Below, piece after piece: positions 34,605 to 43,387 of a stretch of 64,000 nucleotides of DNA. This stretch comes from Paracoccaceae bacterium (GTDB lineage Bacteria > Pseudomonadota > Alphaproteobacteria > Rhodobacterales > Rhodobacteraceae), in assembly GCA_028874915.1 (NCBI GenBank), contig JAPPHA010000051.1:51569-115568 (forward strand), given 5' to 3'. The position numbers were made by a program, and so were the translations under genes. Position 1 is the stretch's first letter; every line of letters begins with the position of its first letter. The notes beneath the pieces were generated by a model. The model had not been told where the DNA came from, searched no databases, and saw only the letters and a program-made list of their open reading frames with translations.

Positions 34605-35513
34605 TCACTCAAACCAATGTGGATTTGACCAGGCCCTGCGCCCGGACTTGTCCACCACTACGGCCCGGCACCACTCGTTCGCGAATTCCTTGAACGCCAA
34701 CCTCACTGATGTCAGATTGCGACCATGAACGCGCACGACCTTTGATACGGGCCCAAGAAGCATTACGGTTTCGGCCGGAGAGCATTGAATGACGACATGA
34801 TCATCTTCAAACGCAATTTGGTGAATTTCAGGTCCTTGGCTGGAATAAAACTCCCCCGCCTTGAGAGCTGCCAAAATTGCATCCGGAGTGTTCCGTTCCG
34901 ACTTGACCATCACCCAGCCGCCGAATGTGTCGTCGACTTTGATGTGACTGTCATCGACCGCGATGCAGTGTAGTTGGTGCCCACGACTGAGCATCGCATC
35001 ATAAAAGACAAGCCCGTCGCCGCGGTCTGCATTCACTTGACTGGTATGATTGTACACTTCGACGGCATTGGCAGCCCGCAGCGCCTCTCCATCCTCAATC
35101 TGCAGTTGGTACCAGTGGGGGTGCGCGATGGCCACAAATGCGCCCGCATCAGACGCACGCTGAGCCAATTCTGGCCCCTCTTCGGTTTCGTCTGGTGGCG
35201 GGAAATCTAGCGGCAGACCGACAGCCAAAATGTGCCAAATTGCGCCTCTCGAAGTACGAGGGGCATGCAGTTCCGCACCCAAAATCGTGGTAAAACCTTC
35301 GTCCCGATACGCCCGTGTATCCGTGACCGGATAGCCGTAAACCTTGCGAAAGTGGTCAGTGACCGAAATGAAGTCATATCCCTGATCACGGTACAGCTTG
35401 CACACTTCCTCGGGATTCAGCGTGCCATCAGAGTTGTTCGAATGACCGTGGAGATTGCCTCGCCAAAACAGACCCTTAGCTTGGAATGCTACATCCAACG
35501 TGTTGTCTCCCAT
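34605..35513 (-). CDS. PHP-domain metal-dependent hydrolase
   Basis: 302 residues from ATG 35513; GTG at 35525 (GGAG four bases before it) or TTG at 35567 are alternatives. The PHP metal ligands are visible: NLHGHSNNSDGTLNPEEV near 18, SVTDHFRKVYG near 47, GAELHAP near 77, AIAHPHWYQLQ near 130, and AVDDSHIKVDDTFGGWVMVK near 185. These proteins hydrolyse phosphoesters with two or three metal ions; related stand-alone proteins (YciV-like) act on phosphonucleotides. No signal peptide is seen, so it is probably cytoplasmic. It is the first gene of the operon with the Dpp-type transporter, so it may process the imported compound. Confidence 0.87.
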   Translation of the reverse strand: MGDNTLDVAFQAKGLFWRGNLHGHSNNSDGTLNPEEVCKLYRDQGYDFISVTDHFRKVYGYPVTDTRAYRDEGFTTILGAELHAPRTSRGAIWHILAVGLPLDFPPPDETEEGPELAQRASDAGAFVAIAHPHWYQLQIEDGEALRAANAVEVYNHTSQVNADRGDGLVFYDAMLSRGHQLHCIAVDDSHIKVDDTFGGWVMVKSERNTPDAILAALKAGEFYSSQGPEIHQIAFEDDHVVIQCSPAETVMLLGPVSKVVRVHGRNLTSVRLAFKEFANEWCRAVVVDKSGRRAWSNPHWFE

Positions 35514-35585
35514 GGAGCCCAGCACTTGGCTCCGGCGATTTTCAGGTGGACCAGATTCGAATTCCAAAAAAGGCTAACTAATTCC

Positions 35586-35614
35586 TCTATACAATGTCCA
35601 ATTGATTGAATGAA
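35586..35614 (-). promoter_or_regulatory. Possible promoter of the PHP/ABC operon
   Basis: On the minus strand TTCATT (35614-35609) and TATAGA (35591-35586) are 17 bases apart, about 70 bases upstream of the PHP start. The -35 box overlaps one arm of the inverted repeat at 35601-35636. Confidence 0.4.
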
Positions 35615-35636
35615 TGAGTTCCGTGATTGAATCAAT
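35601..35636. repeat. Inverted repeat over the operon promoter
   Basis: ATTGATTGAAT (35601-35611) and ATTGAATCAAT (35626-35636) are inverted copies with one mismatch, 14 bases apart. The left arm covers the predicted -35 region of the PHP/ABC operon, as a repressor site would. Confidence 0.45.
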
Positions 35637-35789
35637 ACTGACTTTGTGGGCGGACGTGATTCCAATATATCGCAATTCTTCGGAGATTGAGATTGAAAAT
35701 GCGAATCATGCGGCGGGCCCCGGCAAGGCAAGGTTGTCGTTTGCAGGTGCAGGCGGCTTCCATTGTTACCAACCTCTGGAAAGCGTGGA

Positions 35790-36754
35790 CCTTGCCCGAT
35801 CAAAACGTCAGGAACGTCAGGACGCCTGGCTGCCGTCACGCCCCCAGGCACTGATCGACCGACAGCTTTACCTGCCGAAGGACTGGGCGTCGGATACGGA
35901 GCGCCGGGCCAAGGCCAGCATTCCGCAGGCGGTGACATTCGCCACCAGGCCGGGCGATCGCGCGCCAGATGATTTCCCGGACGCCGGACGCGGGGGTTCC
36001 CTGCGCCTGGGTGCTGGCCGATACGGTCTACGGATCGGATTTCCGCCTGCGGTCCATGCTGGAAGGCCGGGACAAGGCCCATGTGCTGGCCGTGGGCAGC
36101 CATCATGACCTGACGTTCCCCGGGCCCGAGGGACCGGTCAAGACAAGTCCGGCAGAGATCGCGGACAGCCTCGGGACCGATGCCTTCTCGCCCCACGCCG
36201 CAGGCGCGGGCAACAAGGGCATTCGGCTCACCGACTGGGCCCGCTTCGCACTGCCGTGGGATTGCCCGGACGGCCGGGAACGCTGGGTGCTGGTCCGCCG
36301 GTCCCGGAGGGACCCGGACAAGCGGGCATACTCTCTCGTCTTCTGTCCCGCCGGCACCACCCTGGCGGAACTGGCCGGGGTCGCCGGCCTGCGCTGGACC
36401 ATCGAGGAATGCTTCCAGGGAGCCAGGGACGATCTCGGCCTTGATCACTGCGAGGTCCGGTCATGGCACGGTTGGCACCGTCACATGAGCCTCGTCATGG
36501 CCGCCGCCGCCTTCCTCGCCAAACTGGTCGCGGACCTGCGCCGCGCGGCTTGCAGCAAACGGAACAAAAGGAGTCCAAATGCGGCAATCCCCGTCTTGCC
36601 ATGATGAATGCGCTGGTCCTCAGCGTCCCGGAACTCCGATACCTGTTTGCGAAGTTCTTCTTCAGGCCGCCCGTGAACACGGCATTCGCCATCAAGTGAT
36701 CCCACCGGCGCGGCACGAGCCCACTACAAGCGGCGCAAAAATATTCAACGGTAG
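35790..36754 (+). pseudogene. IS701-family transposase remnant with several frameshifts
   Basis: Pieces in three plus-strand frames align in order: SRPQALIDRQLYLPKDWASD and KASIPQAVTFATRPGD (35835-35960), then in the main frame AWVLADTVYGSDFRLRSMLE, GLRWTIEECFQGARDDLGLD and WHGWHRHMSLVMAAAAFLAK (36000-36540). The C-terminal pieces NALVLSVPELRYLFAKFFFR and ARAHYKRRKNIQR follow in other frames, ending at the stop near 36754. The DTVYG and IEECFQ motifs identify IS701. The N-terminal quarter is missing. It marks the left flank (upstream side) of the low-GC operon. Confidence 0.78.
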
Positions 36755-37433
36755 TACCAGGACGTCAGCGCTGAACGGAAATCCTGCTCCGGGCAACCTT
36801 CACCCGATCTCCAAACCGTCTGCACCCATCGCGCTGTCGGATCCAGAATGTCGACAACGACCGATGTGTCCTGAACCCTGCCCGGTTCATCCGCAGTTGA
36901 GAAGCATAGGACAGTCCTGCTAAACGCTCCTCGATTCGCAGGCGCCGCGGCAGTCGGCAACGCCAGGAATGCAGGGGCTCCGTTAGTCGGAATCTCCATC
37001 GGTCGGCTCCGGTCGCGGAGCCGACAAACGCTTCCCCAGCCAGGCATTCATGTTCTTTTTGACATGCGCGGGTTCGGGGTTGTCGGTTTTTACACCTCGT
37101 TCCGACCTGGACCCGATCAGACAACCCACAACATGACCTGCCGCGCCTAAGTCCCGCCTCGCGTCAGCGAGTATTGCGCACCAATCCGCAGGCCATCGGA
37201 TGTCTCCGATGTCGGATTGGGCAGTTTCGTGGACACAGATCGCGTCCGCGGTGCGTTTCCTGTGTCATCGGTCAGGTCTGCGGGAAGCCGACATATGTGA
37301 TCGCTCGTGCCATGTCGTAGCTGCCCAAGATTTGGCGTTCGATATTGCTTGCCACCCGCCACGCCCCGAACGAGTATTGGGAGAATCGACAACCACGTCG
37401 GGCCGCCAACCAGCTTTCGGGGACATTCGGACA
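36755..37433. other. 680 bases without a recognisable gene, upstream of the NicX-like operon
   Basis: Frames on both strands show no family motif. The open frame of the NicX-like gene extends back to 37200, but the extension has no resemblance to the family. The operon promoter should lie in the last 200 bases; no clear pair was picked. Confidence 0.4.
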
Positions 37434-38468
37434 ATGCTAACGGAACCGTTGGAGAATTGCTGGATTGACGCCTTTGCGGACGTCTTCGAACTCAGCAAAG
37501 TGGGCGCGGACGAGAGCGTCGTCGTGCTTGCGGAAACCGGTTCGCGGCAGATCAACCTGCAAGTCGCCGAATTGGCGCTCGCCCGGCTCGGCCTGAAGCA
37601 CTTCCGGATCACCATACCTTCACCATCCCCTCCGGCGGGTCCCGTCATCCGGTCGACCGGAGCCAGCCTGGCCTTGCACGGACAGGAAAATGTGGTCAGT
37701 GCGCTAGCCTGCGCCGATGTCGTGATCGATCTGACGGTTGAAGGTCTGATGCACGCACCACAGACACGAACGATTTTGTCGGGCGGGGCGCGTATCCTGA
37801 CCGTATCGAATGAGCACCCCGATATCCTCGCGCGAACTGTCCCGACTCCAGACCTCAAGGACCGCGGCCGAGACGCGGTTGCCCGTTGCCGGGCCGCCCG
37901 CGTGATGACGGTGCAGTCTGCGTCCGGAACCGACCTGACCGTCTCGATGAAGGGCTCAACCAGTGTCGGGGTCTGGGGATGGACGGACCGACCTGGAACA
38001 CTGGCGCATTGGCCCGGTGGGCTCGTTGCATGTTTTCCGGGTGCGAGCAGCGTCAACGGGCGGCTTGCCTACCGGCCGGGCGACATGAACCTGACCTTCA
38101 AGCGCTATTTCGAGTCCGCCGTGGACCTCCGGTTGGAAGACGATTACGTCACCGCAATCGAGGGTTCCGGTACGGACGCGGCCCTCATGCGCGACTATCT
38201 CGCCGGATTTGGTGACCGTCATGCGTACGCCACGAGCCATGTGGGCTGGGGATTCAATCCCCATGCGCGCTACGAGGCGTTGGCGATGTACGACAGGTGC
38301 GATTCCAATGGTACAGAGTTGCGAACTCTAGCGGGAAACTTCCTGTTCTCGACCGGTGCAAATGAATTCGCGAACAGGTTTACGCGCGGCCATTTCGACT
38401 TGCCCATGATGGGTTGCGACATCGCCCTTGACGACATGCCGGTTGTCACGGGCGGGTGCCTCACATGA
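37434..38468 (+). CDS. NicX-like (2,5-dihydroxypyridine 5,6-dioxygenase family) protein
   Basis: 344 residues from ATG 37434 (MLTEPLENCWIDAFADVFEL), the same length as NicX (about 350), a non-heme Fe(II) enzyme that opens 2,5-dihydroxypyridine. The match runs end to end: VVVLAETGSRQINLQVAELA, CADVVIDLTVEGLMHAPQTR, GGARILTVSNEHPDILARTV, ASGTDLTVSM, and TSHVGWGFNPHARYEALAMY near 265-290. The Fe ligands are kept as far as I can align: His in SHVGWG and His-x-Asp in GHFDLP near 318. The sequence is divergent (MYDRCD where NicX has LHDRND), so the substrate may be another ring. It starts a four-gene operon with overlapping stops and starts. Confidence 0.8.
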   Translation: MLTEPLENCWIDAFADVFELSKVGADESVVVLAETGSRQINLQVAELALARLGLKHFRITIPSPSPPAGPVIRSTGASLALHGQENVVSALACADVVIDLTVEGLMHAPQTRTILSGGARILTVSNEHPDILARTVPTPDLKDRGRDAVARCRAARVMTVQSASGTDLTVSMKGSTSVGVWGWTDRPGTLAHWPGGLVACFPGASSVNGRLAYRPGDMNLTFKRYFESAVDLRLEDDYVTAIEGSGTDAALMRDYLAGFGDRHAYATSHVGWGFNPHARYEALAMYDRCDSNGTELRTLAGNFLFSTGANEFANRFTRGHFDLPMMGCDIALDDMPVVTGGCLT

Positions 38469-39346
38469 AAACAGCAGGCATCGAGTACGACTCAGCCGGA
38501 AACGGTCCACCGGTCGTTTGCCTCCACGGAATTGGCGGCGGGATCGAGAGCTTCCGTCGGCAGCTCGACGACGCGGCACTGCCACAGCTGGCAGAATACA
38601 GGCGCGGGGAACGACCCCGGACTGCAGATGCGCCCTTTCGGGAATTGCCGGTCCGCGGGCAACCGCAGGTGGGCCTGCAGGGCTTTCGCGTGGTCGCCTG
38701 GAACATGCCGGGGTACGGAATGAGCGAGACATCCGACTGGCCGCCGGACTTCGGGTCCCTTTCCCGATCGCTCGGCCGATTCCTGGCAGAGGCCCGACTG
38801 GAACCGGCGCATCTTGTGGGGCACTCCATCGGCGGAATGCTGGCGCTGGAACACGCCTTGAGACGGCCCGAGCAAGTGGCCACGATGGTTCTTGTCGGGA
38901 CGACGCCAAGCTTCGGCGGACGGGACCCTTCCTTCACGGAGGCCTTTCTGAAGGCAAGACTGGAACTCCTCGAACGGGGAACGGGGATGGCCGGGATGGC
39001 CCGCGTTGCGGCGCCGACCCTCGTCGGTCCGGATGCCTCCCCCGAGGCAATCACTGAAATCGAAACAATCATGGCTGCGGTGCCGGAAGCGACATGGCGG
39101 GGAATTCTTGAATGCCTTGTCACATTCAATCGCCGCAATGATCTGGGTCGCGTCCGGCAGCGTTGCTGCCTGATCGCCGGCGCCCATGACAGGAATGCAC
39201 CGCCGAGGACGATGGAAAGGATGTCCGCCAAGCTCGTCCGTGCGGAGTATCATCTCATCGCGTCCGCCGGGCACATGATCAACCAGGAGGCCCCGACGTC
39301 GACCAACATGATCATTGGCGGATTCCTTCGACGGAGCACATCGTGA
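38465..39346 (+). CDS. Alpha/beta hydrolase, possible deformylase (NicD-like role)
   Basis: 293 residues. ATG 38465 overlaps the NicX-like stop (ATGA). The oxyanion region is VVCLHGIGGGIESF, the nucleophile elbow is GHSIGGMLAL (Ser near 121), the acid Asp is in CLIAGAHDRNAPP and the His is in IASAGHMINQEAP. In nicotinate degradation the NicX product is deformylated by an alpha/beta hydrolase (NicD), so that role is a reasonable guess. An unusual stretch of about 35 residues (from about ALPQLAEYRRGERP to RGQPQVGLQ, residues 38-74) separates strands that are normally adjacent; see findings. Confidence 0.85.
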   Translation: MKTAGIEYDSAGNGPPVVCLHGIGGGIESFRRQLDDAALPQLAEYRRGERPRTADAPFRELPVRGQPQVGLQGFRVVAWNMPGYGMSETSDWPPDFGSLSRSLGRFLAEARLEPAHLVGHSIGGMLALEHALRRPEQVATMVLVGTTPSFGGRDPSFTEAFLKARLELLERGTGMAGMARVAAPTLVGPDASPEAITEIETIMAAVPEATWRGILECLVTFNRRNDLGRVRQRCCLIAGAHDRNAPPRTMERMSAKLVRAEYHLIASAGHMINQEAPTSTNMIIGGFLRRSTS

Positions 39347-40590
39347 CGATTCAGCCCATCTTCGACCCGGACGCCTGGAACCTCACCACGAAGCAAGCCG
39401 AGCTGAACACCCGGGTCCGCCAAGTTGCTTCAGAAAAATTCGCCGCACGCGCCGCCGGATATGACCGGGATGCGACATTTCCGACCGAGAACTACAGGGA
39501 TCTCGCCGATGCGGGATTGCTTGGTATCTGCATTCCCGAGTCGGAGGGTGGAATCGGAGCGGACCTAAAGACCTACATGCTCGCCGCATCCGAACTCGGC
39601 CGGTTCTGTGGCGCAACGGCACTGACCTTCAACATGCACGTCTCAAGCTGCCTCTGGACCGGTGACCTGCTCGACGGGCTGGAGATGGACGATGCGACGC
39701 GCCGCCGGCATCACGCGATGCGGCGATTTCACTACCGCCGGATCCTCGACGACGGCGCAGTCTATGCGCAACCGTTCTCTGAGGGAAACGCTGCCGCCGC
39801 CGGGTTCAAGGCCTTTGGTACGACGGCACTCCGGGTCGATGGCGGCTGGCGGGTCAACGGCCGCAAGATTTTCGCCTCGCTCGCTGGCCACGCCGATTAC
39901 TACGGGACCCTGTGTACCGCCCTCCGGAAACCTGGCGACAGGCATCTGCGCCGCAATACGATGTACATCGCCGTTCCCGCCGATGCGGACGGCGTCCGGG
40001 TCGAGGGAACCTGGGACACGATGGGAATGCGAGCGACGGTGTCCCGAAACCTTGTCTTCGACGATGTCTTCGTTCCCGAAAGTGAACAACTCATGCCGGA
40101 AGGAGTCTATGCGGCCGCCGCGAGCCGCTGGCCGCACATGTTCATGACGCTCACCCCAACCTACATGGGAATCGCCCAAGCCTGTTACGACTTTACTGTC
40201 GCCTATCTTCGGGGTGAGATCCCAGGTGTTCCCGTCAAGCGGAGGATGTATCCGACAAAACAGATCGCCGTAGCCGAAATGCACGTCAAACTGGAGCAGA
40301 CAAAGGCAATCTGGTTCCAGGCCATTTCGGAGGCTCGACCGGACCCCGACAAACCGCGCCTGATGCGGGCCTGGGCTGCGCAACACACGGTCATGGAAAA
40401 CGCCAACACGCTGGCGCAGACGGCCATCCGCACCTGCGGCGGCCAATCGATTATGTGCGCGCTGCCACTGGAACGGCTCTATCGCGATAGCCGTTGCGGA
40501 TCACTAATGCTTCCATGGACGGCCGAGCTGTGCCTCGACATGCTCGGGAAAGCGGCGCTCTATGAATCCGGCGAGACCGATGACCCTTGA
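39343..40590 (+). CDS. Acyl-CoA dehydrogenase family flavoprotein
   Basis: 415 residues starting at GTG 39343, whose bases overlap the hydrolase stop (GTGA). It has the N-terminal helical domain (NYRDLADAGLLGICIPESEG), the middle beta domain (ALRVDGGWRVNGRKIFASLA, then RVEGTWDTMGMRATVSRNLV), and the C-terminal four-helix bundle (ICAL-type end TCGGQSIMCALPLERLYRDS RC in family position). FAD-dependent oxidation of a CoA thioester or a related acyl substrate is the family activity. With the ligase next to it, it suggests the ring-cleavage product is activated with CoA and oxidised. Confidence 0.88.
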   Translation: MTIQPIFDPDAWNLTTKQAELNTRVRQVASEKFAARAAGYDRDATFPTENYRDLADAGLLGICIPESEGGIGADLKTYMLAASELGRFCGATALTFNMHVSSCLWTGDLLDGLEMDDATRRRHHAMRRFHYRRILDDGAVYAQPFSEGNAAAAGFKAFGTTALRVDGGWRVNGRKIFASLAGHADYYGTLCTALRKPGDRHLRRNTMYIAVPADADGVRVEGTWDTMGMRATVSRNLVFDDVFVPESEQLMPEGVYAAAASRWPHMFMTLTPTYMGIAQACYDFTVAYLRGEIPGVPVKRRMYPTKQIAVAEMHVKLEQTKAIWFQAISEARPDPDKPRLMRAWAAQHTVMENANTLAQTAIRTCGGQSIMCALPLERLYRDSRCGSLMLPWTAELCLDMLGKAALYESGETDDP

Positions 40591-42034
40591 CCATTGGATC
40601 GTCAACGCTGCTGCCCGAACGCCCGAAAAACCCGCGTTGATTTCGGACTCCGGAGCCCTGACCTACCGTGAGTTCGCATCCCGCATCGACCTCCGGTCGC
40701 GGGAACTTGCCGGGGCCGGCACGGTCGCAGGCGACCGGGTGGCCTGGTACGGTCTGAACCACCCGGAGGTCTTCGTTCTCCTTTTCGCCTGTGCCCGTCT
40801 GGGCGCCATCTTCGTGCCACTCAACTGGCGTCTTGCTGACGCCGAGATTGCGGCCGTCGTGGCAGATTGCGGGCCTCGTATTCTTGTCCACGACGGTCAT
40901 TTTCGGGACGAAGCCCGTGCACTTTCGGATGTGGCGGTAATCTCGGCCGACGATCCAATGCTGGCGACACGACCGTGCCCGCCGCATGCGGCTGGCGAGG
41001 ATGCACCGATCCTCATCGTCTATACGTCCGGGTCCACCGGTTCTCCCAAAGGCACCGTTCTGACGCAGAAGGCGTTGGCCTGCAACGCGGCCATGAGCAT
41101 CGAGGCGCATGATCTCAGGGCAGGAAGCCGGGTCCTGAACGTCCTGCCCACGTTCCACGTCGGCGGGCTGAACATCCTTCCTGTTCCGGCCTTCCGGATC
41201 GGCGCCACGGTCCTGCTCCACGAACGCTTCGACCCGACGGCCGCCTGCCGCGCCCTCGGGAATGTTACACATGCCATCACCGTACCTACCGTCTTGCAGG
41301 GAATCATCAACGACGACGGCTGGAATCATGTCGATCTCTCGGGTCTGCGAACGATTTCGATTGGTTCCACGGATGTTCCTCTGCCGCTTGTTCAGACAGT
41401 CCAGTCGCGAGGCGTACCAGTGACACAGATCTACGGCGCAACCGAAACCGGCCCGTTTGCGATTTATCAACGCGTCGACGAAGCCGTCGCCACGACCGGG
41501 TGTATTGGCCGGGCCGGGTCGCAGTGCGCCGTCAGGCTGGTCCGCGACGGCTTGGACGTTCCGGACGGGAAACCTGGCGAAATCTGGGTCCGTGGAGACA
41601 ATGTGATGACGAAATACTGGCGCAATCCCGGACTGACCGCCGACGCGCTCCGGGGCGGCTGGTTTCGCACGGGTGACATCGCGAGGCGCGACGGACGTGG
41701 CCTCTACTGGTTTGTCGACCGAATCAAGCATGTCATTATTTCCGGGGGCGAAAACATCTATCCGGCGGAAATCGAACGCATACTCCGGGACATCCCCGGA
41801 GTCTCCGAGGTAGCCGTCGTCGGTGTTCCCGACCCGAAGTGGGGCGAATCCCCGGTGGCAGTCGTGGCCGCCGAATGCGGAATGACCGCAGACGCCGTGC
41901 TTGCTCCCCTGGCGGGCCGCATTGCCCGCTACAAACATCCGAAGTCGGTCGTTTTCGTCGACGCATTGCCCCGGAACGCTATGGGTAAGGTCATTGTGGA
42001 CAGGGTACGCGAACGGATAGCCGACCGCCCGTAA
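40580..42034 (+). CDS. AMP-dependent acyl-CoA synthetase/ligase
   Basis: 484 residues from ATG 40580 (MTLDHWIVNAAARTPEKPAL), which overlaps the dehydrogenase stop by 11 bases; ATG 40562 is also possible. The ANL-family motifs are present: P-loop IVYTSGSTGSPKGTVLTQKA, YGATETGPF, RTGDIARRDGRGLYWFVDRI, then GGENIYPAEIERIL, and the C-terminal catalytic Lys in PRNAMGKVIVDRV. It activates a carboxylic acid to acyl-AMP and then acyl-CoA. The substrate is unknown; the operon context suggests an acid from ring cleavage or deformylation. Confidence 0.92.
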   Translation: MTLDHWIVNAAARTPEKPALISDSGALTYREFASRIDLRSRELAGAGTVAGDRVAWYGLNHPEVFVLLFACARLGAIFVPLNWRLADAEIAAVVADCGPRILVHDGHFRDEARALSDVAVISADDPMLATRPCPPHAAGEDAPILIVYTSGSTGSPKGTVLTQKALACNAAMSIEAHDLRAGSRVLNVLPTFHVGGLNILPVPAFRIGATVLLHERFDPTAACRALGNVTHAITVPTVLQGIINDDGWNHVDLSGLRTISIGSTDVPLPLVQTVQSRGVPVTQIYGATETGPFAIYQRVDEAVATTGCIGRAGSQCAVRLVRDGLDVPDGKPGEIWVRGDNVMTKYWRNPGLTADALRGGWFRTGDIARRDGRGLYWFVDRIKHVIISGGENIYPAEIERILRDIPGVSEVAVVGVPDPKWGESPVAVVAAECGMTADAVLAPLAGRIARYKHPKSVVFVDALPRNAMGKVIVDRVRERIADRP

Positions 42035-42139
42035 CCGGCGATAAACCGCACGGCGACGGTCGACGAAGCGCAACTCTCTCTGGTTTCCCGGAAAAGAGAT
42101 TGTTCCAGATCAGGGACAAGCCCGTGTCGGACACCAAAA

Positions 42140-42190
42140 GGACATGCACGGGAACCGGATATGTGATTTCGCCGGATTGCGTGCATGTCC
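42140..42190. repeat. Perfect 11-bp inverted repeat between convergent operons
   Basis: GGACATGCACG (42140-42150) and CGTGCATGTCC (42180-42190) flank a 29-base loop that itself contains CCGG near each end. It sits midway between the stop codons of two convergent operons (42034 and 42289), so it may act as a two-way transcription barrier although it lacks a T-run. Confidence 0.55.
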
Positions 42191-42288
42191 GCACGCTCGC
42201 GGAGGATTTGTTGCAGAGCGGCCGATGTGACCCACCACCGGGACTCCCCGAAAACGCCCGCAGGTACAATGATCAATTTCGCCAGGCG

Positions 42289-43383
42289 CTATAGCCGCAT
42301 TTCGGTCGCGGCGTCGAAGAGCGACGCGTTCTGCAGATCAAGGAAAAACGTGTTCTTCTCTTCAAGATCCGGTAGGCGCGACGAACGCACCCGGCACGCG
42401 ATCAACTGGTCTTCGAATTCAAACCAGACCTGGAGGTCGCCGCCCGTCATGTCCTTGCGGCGCACGTTCCGTTCCACCCGGAAGAACGCACGGCCTTCCA
42501 GCCTGTCACGTGACCGGTAGATGTTTTCCGGGCGAATCCCGAGGAGTACGCGCTGCCCCTCTTCCGGATTTCTCTCGGAGAAAACATAGTGAGAGAGCGG
42601 CGCGACATGATCGCCGACCGCCACTGCGGGCTCAGCGTCGCGGAAGGTGATCCGGCCCGCGAGAAAGTTCATCTTGTTGAGGCCGACAAACTCGGCAACG
42701 AACCTGTTTCGCGGCGTGTAGTAGATATCGTGGGGTGTTCCGAACTGCTGCACTTGACCGCCGTCCAGAACCGCCACCTTCGTGGCCATCGTCATCGCCT
42801 CGATCTGGTCATGTGTCACAAGGACGAACGTGGCCCCGAGTTTCCCGTGCAATTCGCGTAGCTCCAGACGCATCTGGTTGCGAAGTTTGACATCGAGGTT
42901 CGACATGGGTTCGTCGAGCAGGAATATCTCAGGATCACGAACGAGTGCCCGCCCGATTGCGACCCGCTGCCGCTGGCCACCGGACAGTTGCGACGGTTTG
43001 CGGTCCAGGAGATCGGCGATCTGAAGGAGACCGGCAACACGCTCGACAGCGCGCTGGCGTTCTGCCCGGGGAACACCCTGGCATTCGAGCCCGAAACTGA
43101 TGTTCCGCGCGACCTTCATCGTGGGATAGAGCGCATAGGACTGAAAGACCATCGCGACGTTCCGGTCGCTCGGGTCGATACGGGTGACGTCCCTGCCGTT
43201 GATCTCGATCTTGCCGGCAGACGTTTCATCCAGCCCGGCAATGCAGTTCAGAAGTGTTGTCTTGCCGCAACCGCTGCTGCCGAGCAGGACCAGGAAATCC
43301 CCCTTTTCGATCTCGATGTTGATGTCCCTGAGGACTTCGACCGGACCAAAGCTCTTGGCAAGGTTAGTCAGTTTCAACGACAT
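42289..43383 (-). CDS. CUT1-type ABC importer ATPase (MalK/UgpC type)
   Basis: 364 residues. The ATPase domain shows LLGSSGCGKTTLLNCIAGLD near 32, LSGGQRQRVAIGRALVRDPE near 135, Walker B IFLLDEPMSNLDVKLR and the switch VLVTHDQIEAMTMA. The C-terminal regulatory OB-like domain (PHDIYYTPRNRFVAEFVGLN, then LLGIRPENIYRS) is typical of sugar importers. It is the last gene of a nine-gene minus-strand operon and lies 4 bases after the permease stop. Confidence 0.94.
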   Translation of the reverse strand: MSLKLTNLAKSFGPVEVLRDINIEIEKGDFLVLLGSSGCGKTTLLNCIAGLDETSAGKIEINGRDVTRIDPSDRNVAMVFQSYALYPTMKVARNISFGLECQGVPRAERQRAVERVAGLLQIADLLDRKPSQLSGGQRQRVAIGRALVRDPEIFLLDEPMSNLDVKLRNQMRLELRELHGKLGATFVLVTHDQIEAMTMATKVAVLDGGQVQQFGTPHDIYYTPRNRFVAEFVGLNKMNFLAGRITFRDAEPAVAVGDHVAPLSHYVFSERNPEEGQRVLLGIRPENIYRSRDRLEGRAFFRVERNVRRKDMTGGDLQVWFEFEDQLIACRVRSSRLPDLEEKNTFFLDLQNASLFDAATEMRL

Positions 43384-43387
43384 GCAC

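Noticed and set aside
36755..37047. Minus-strand 100-residue frame after the IS701 remnant
   Set aside because: No motif, and it overlaps the end of the transposase remnant.
37200..37433. 78-residue N-terminal extension of the NicX-like protein
   Set aside because: It has no family similarity and would make the protein far longer than NicX; ATG 37434 gives the standard N terminus.
40451..42073. 540-residue open frame on the minus strand opposite the acyl-CoA ligase
   Set aside because: It mirrors a gene with all ANL motifs; long antisense frames are expected in GC-rich codon usage, and it shows no family motif.
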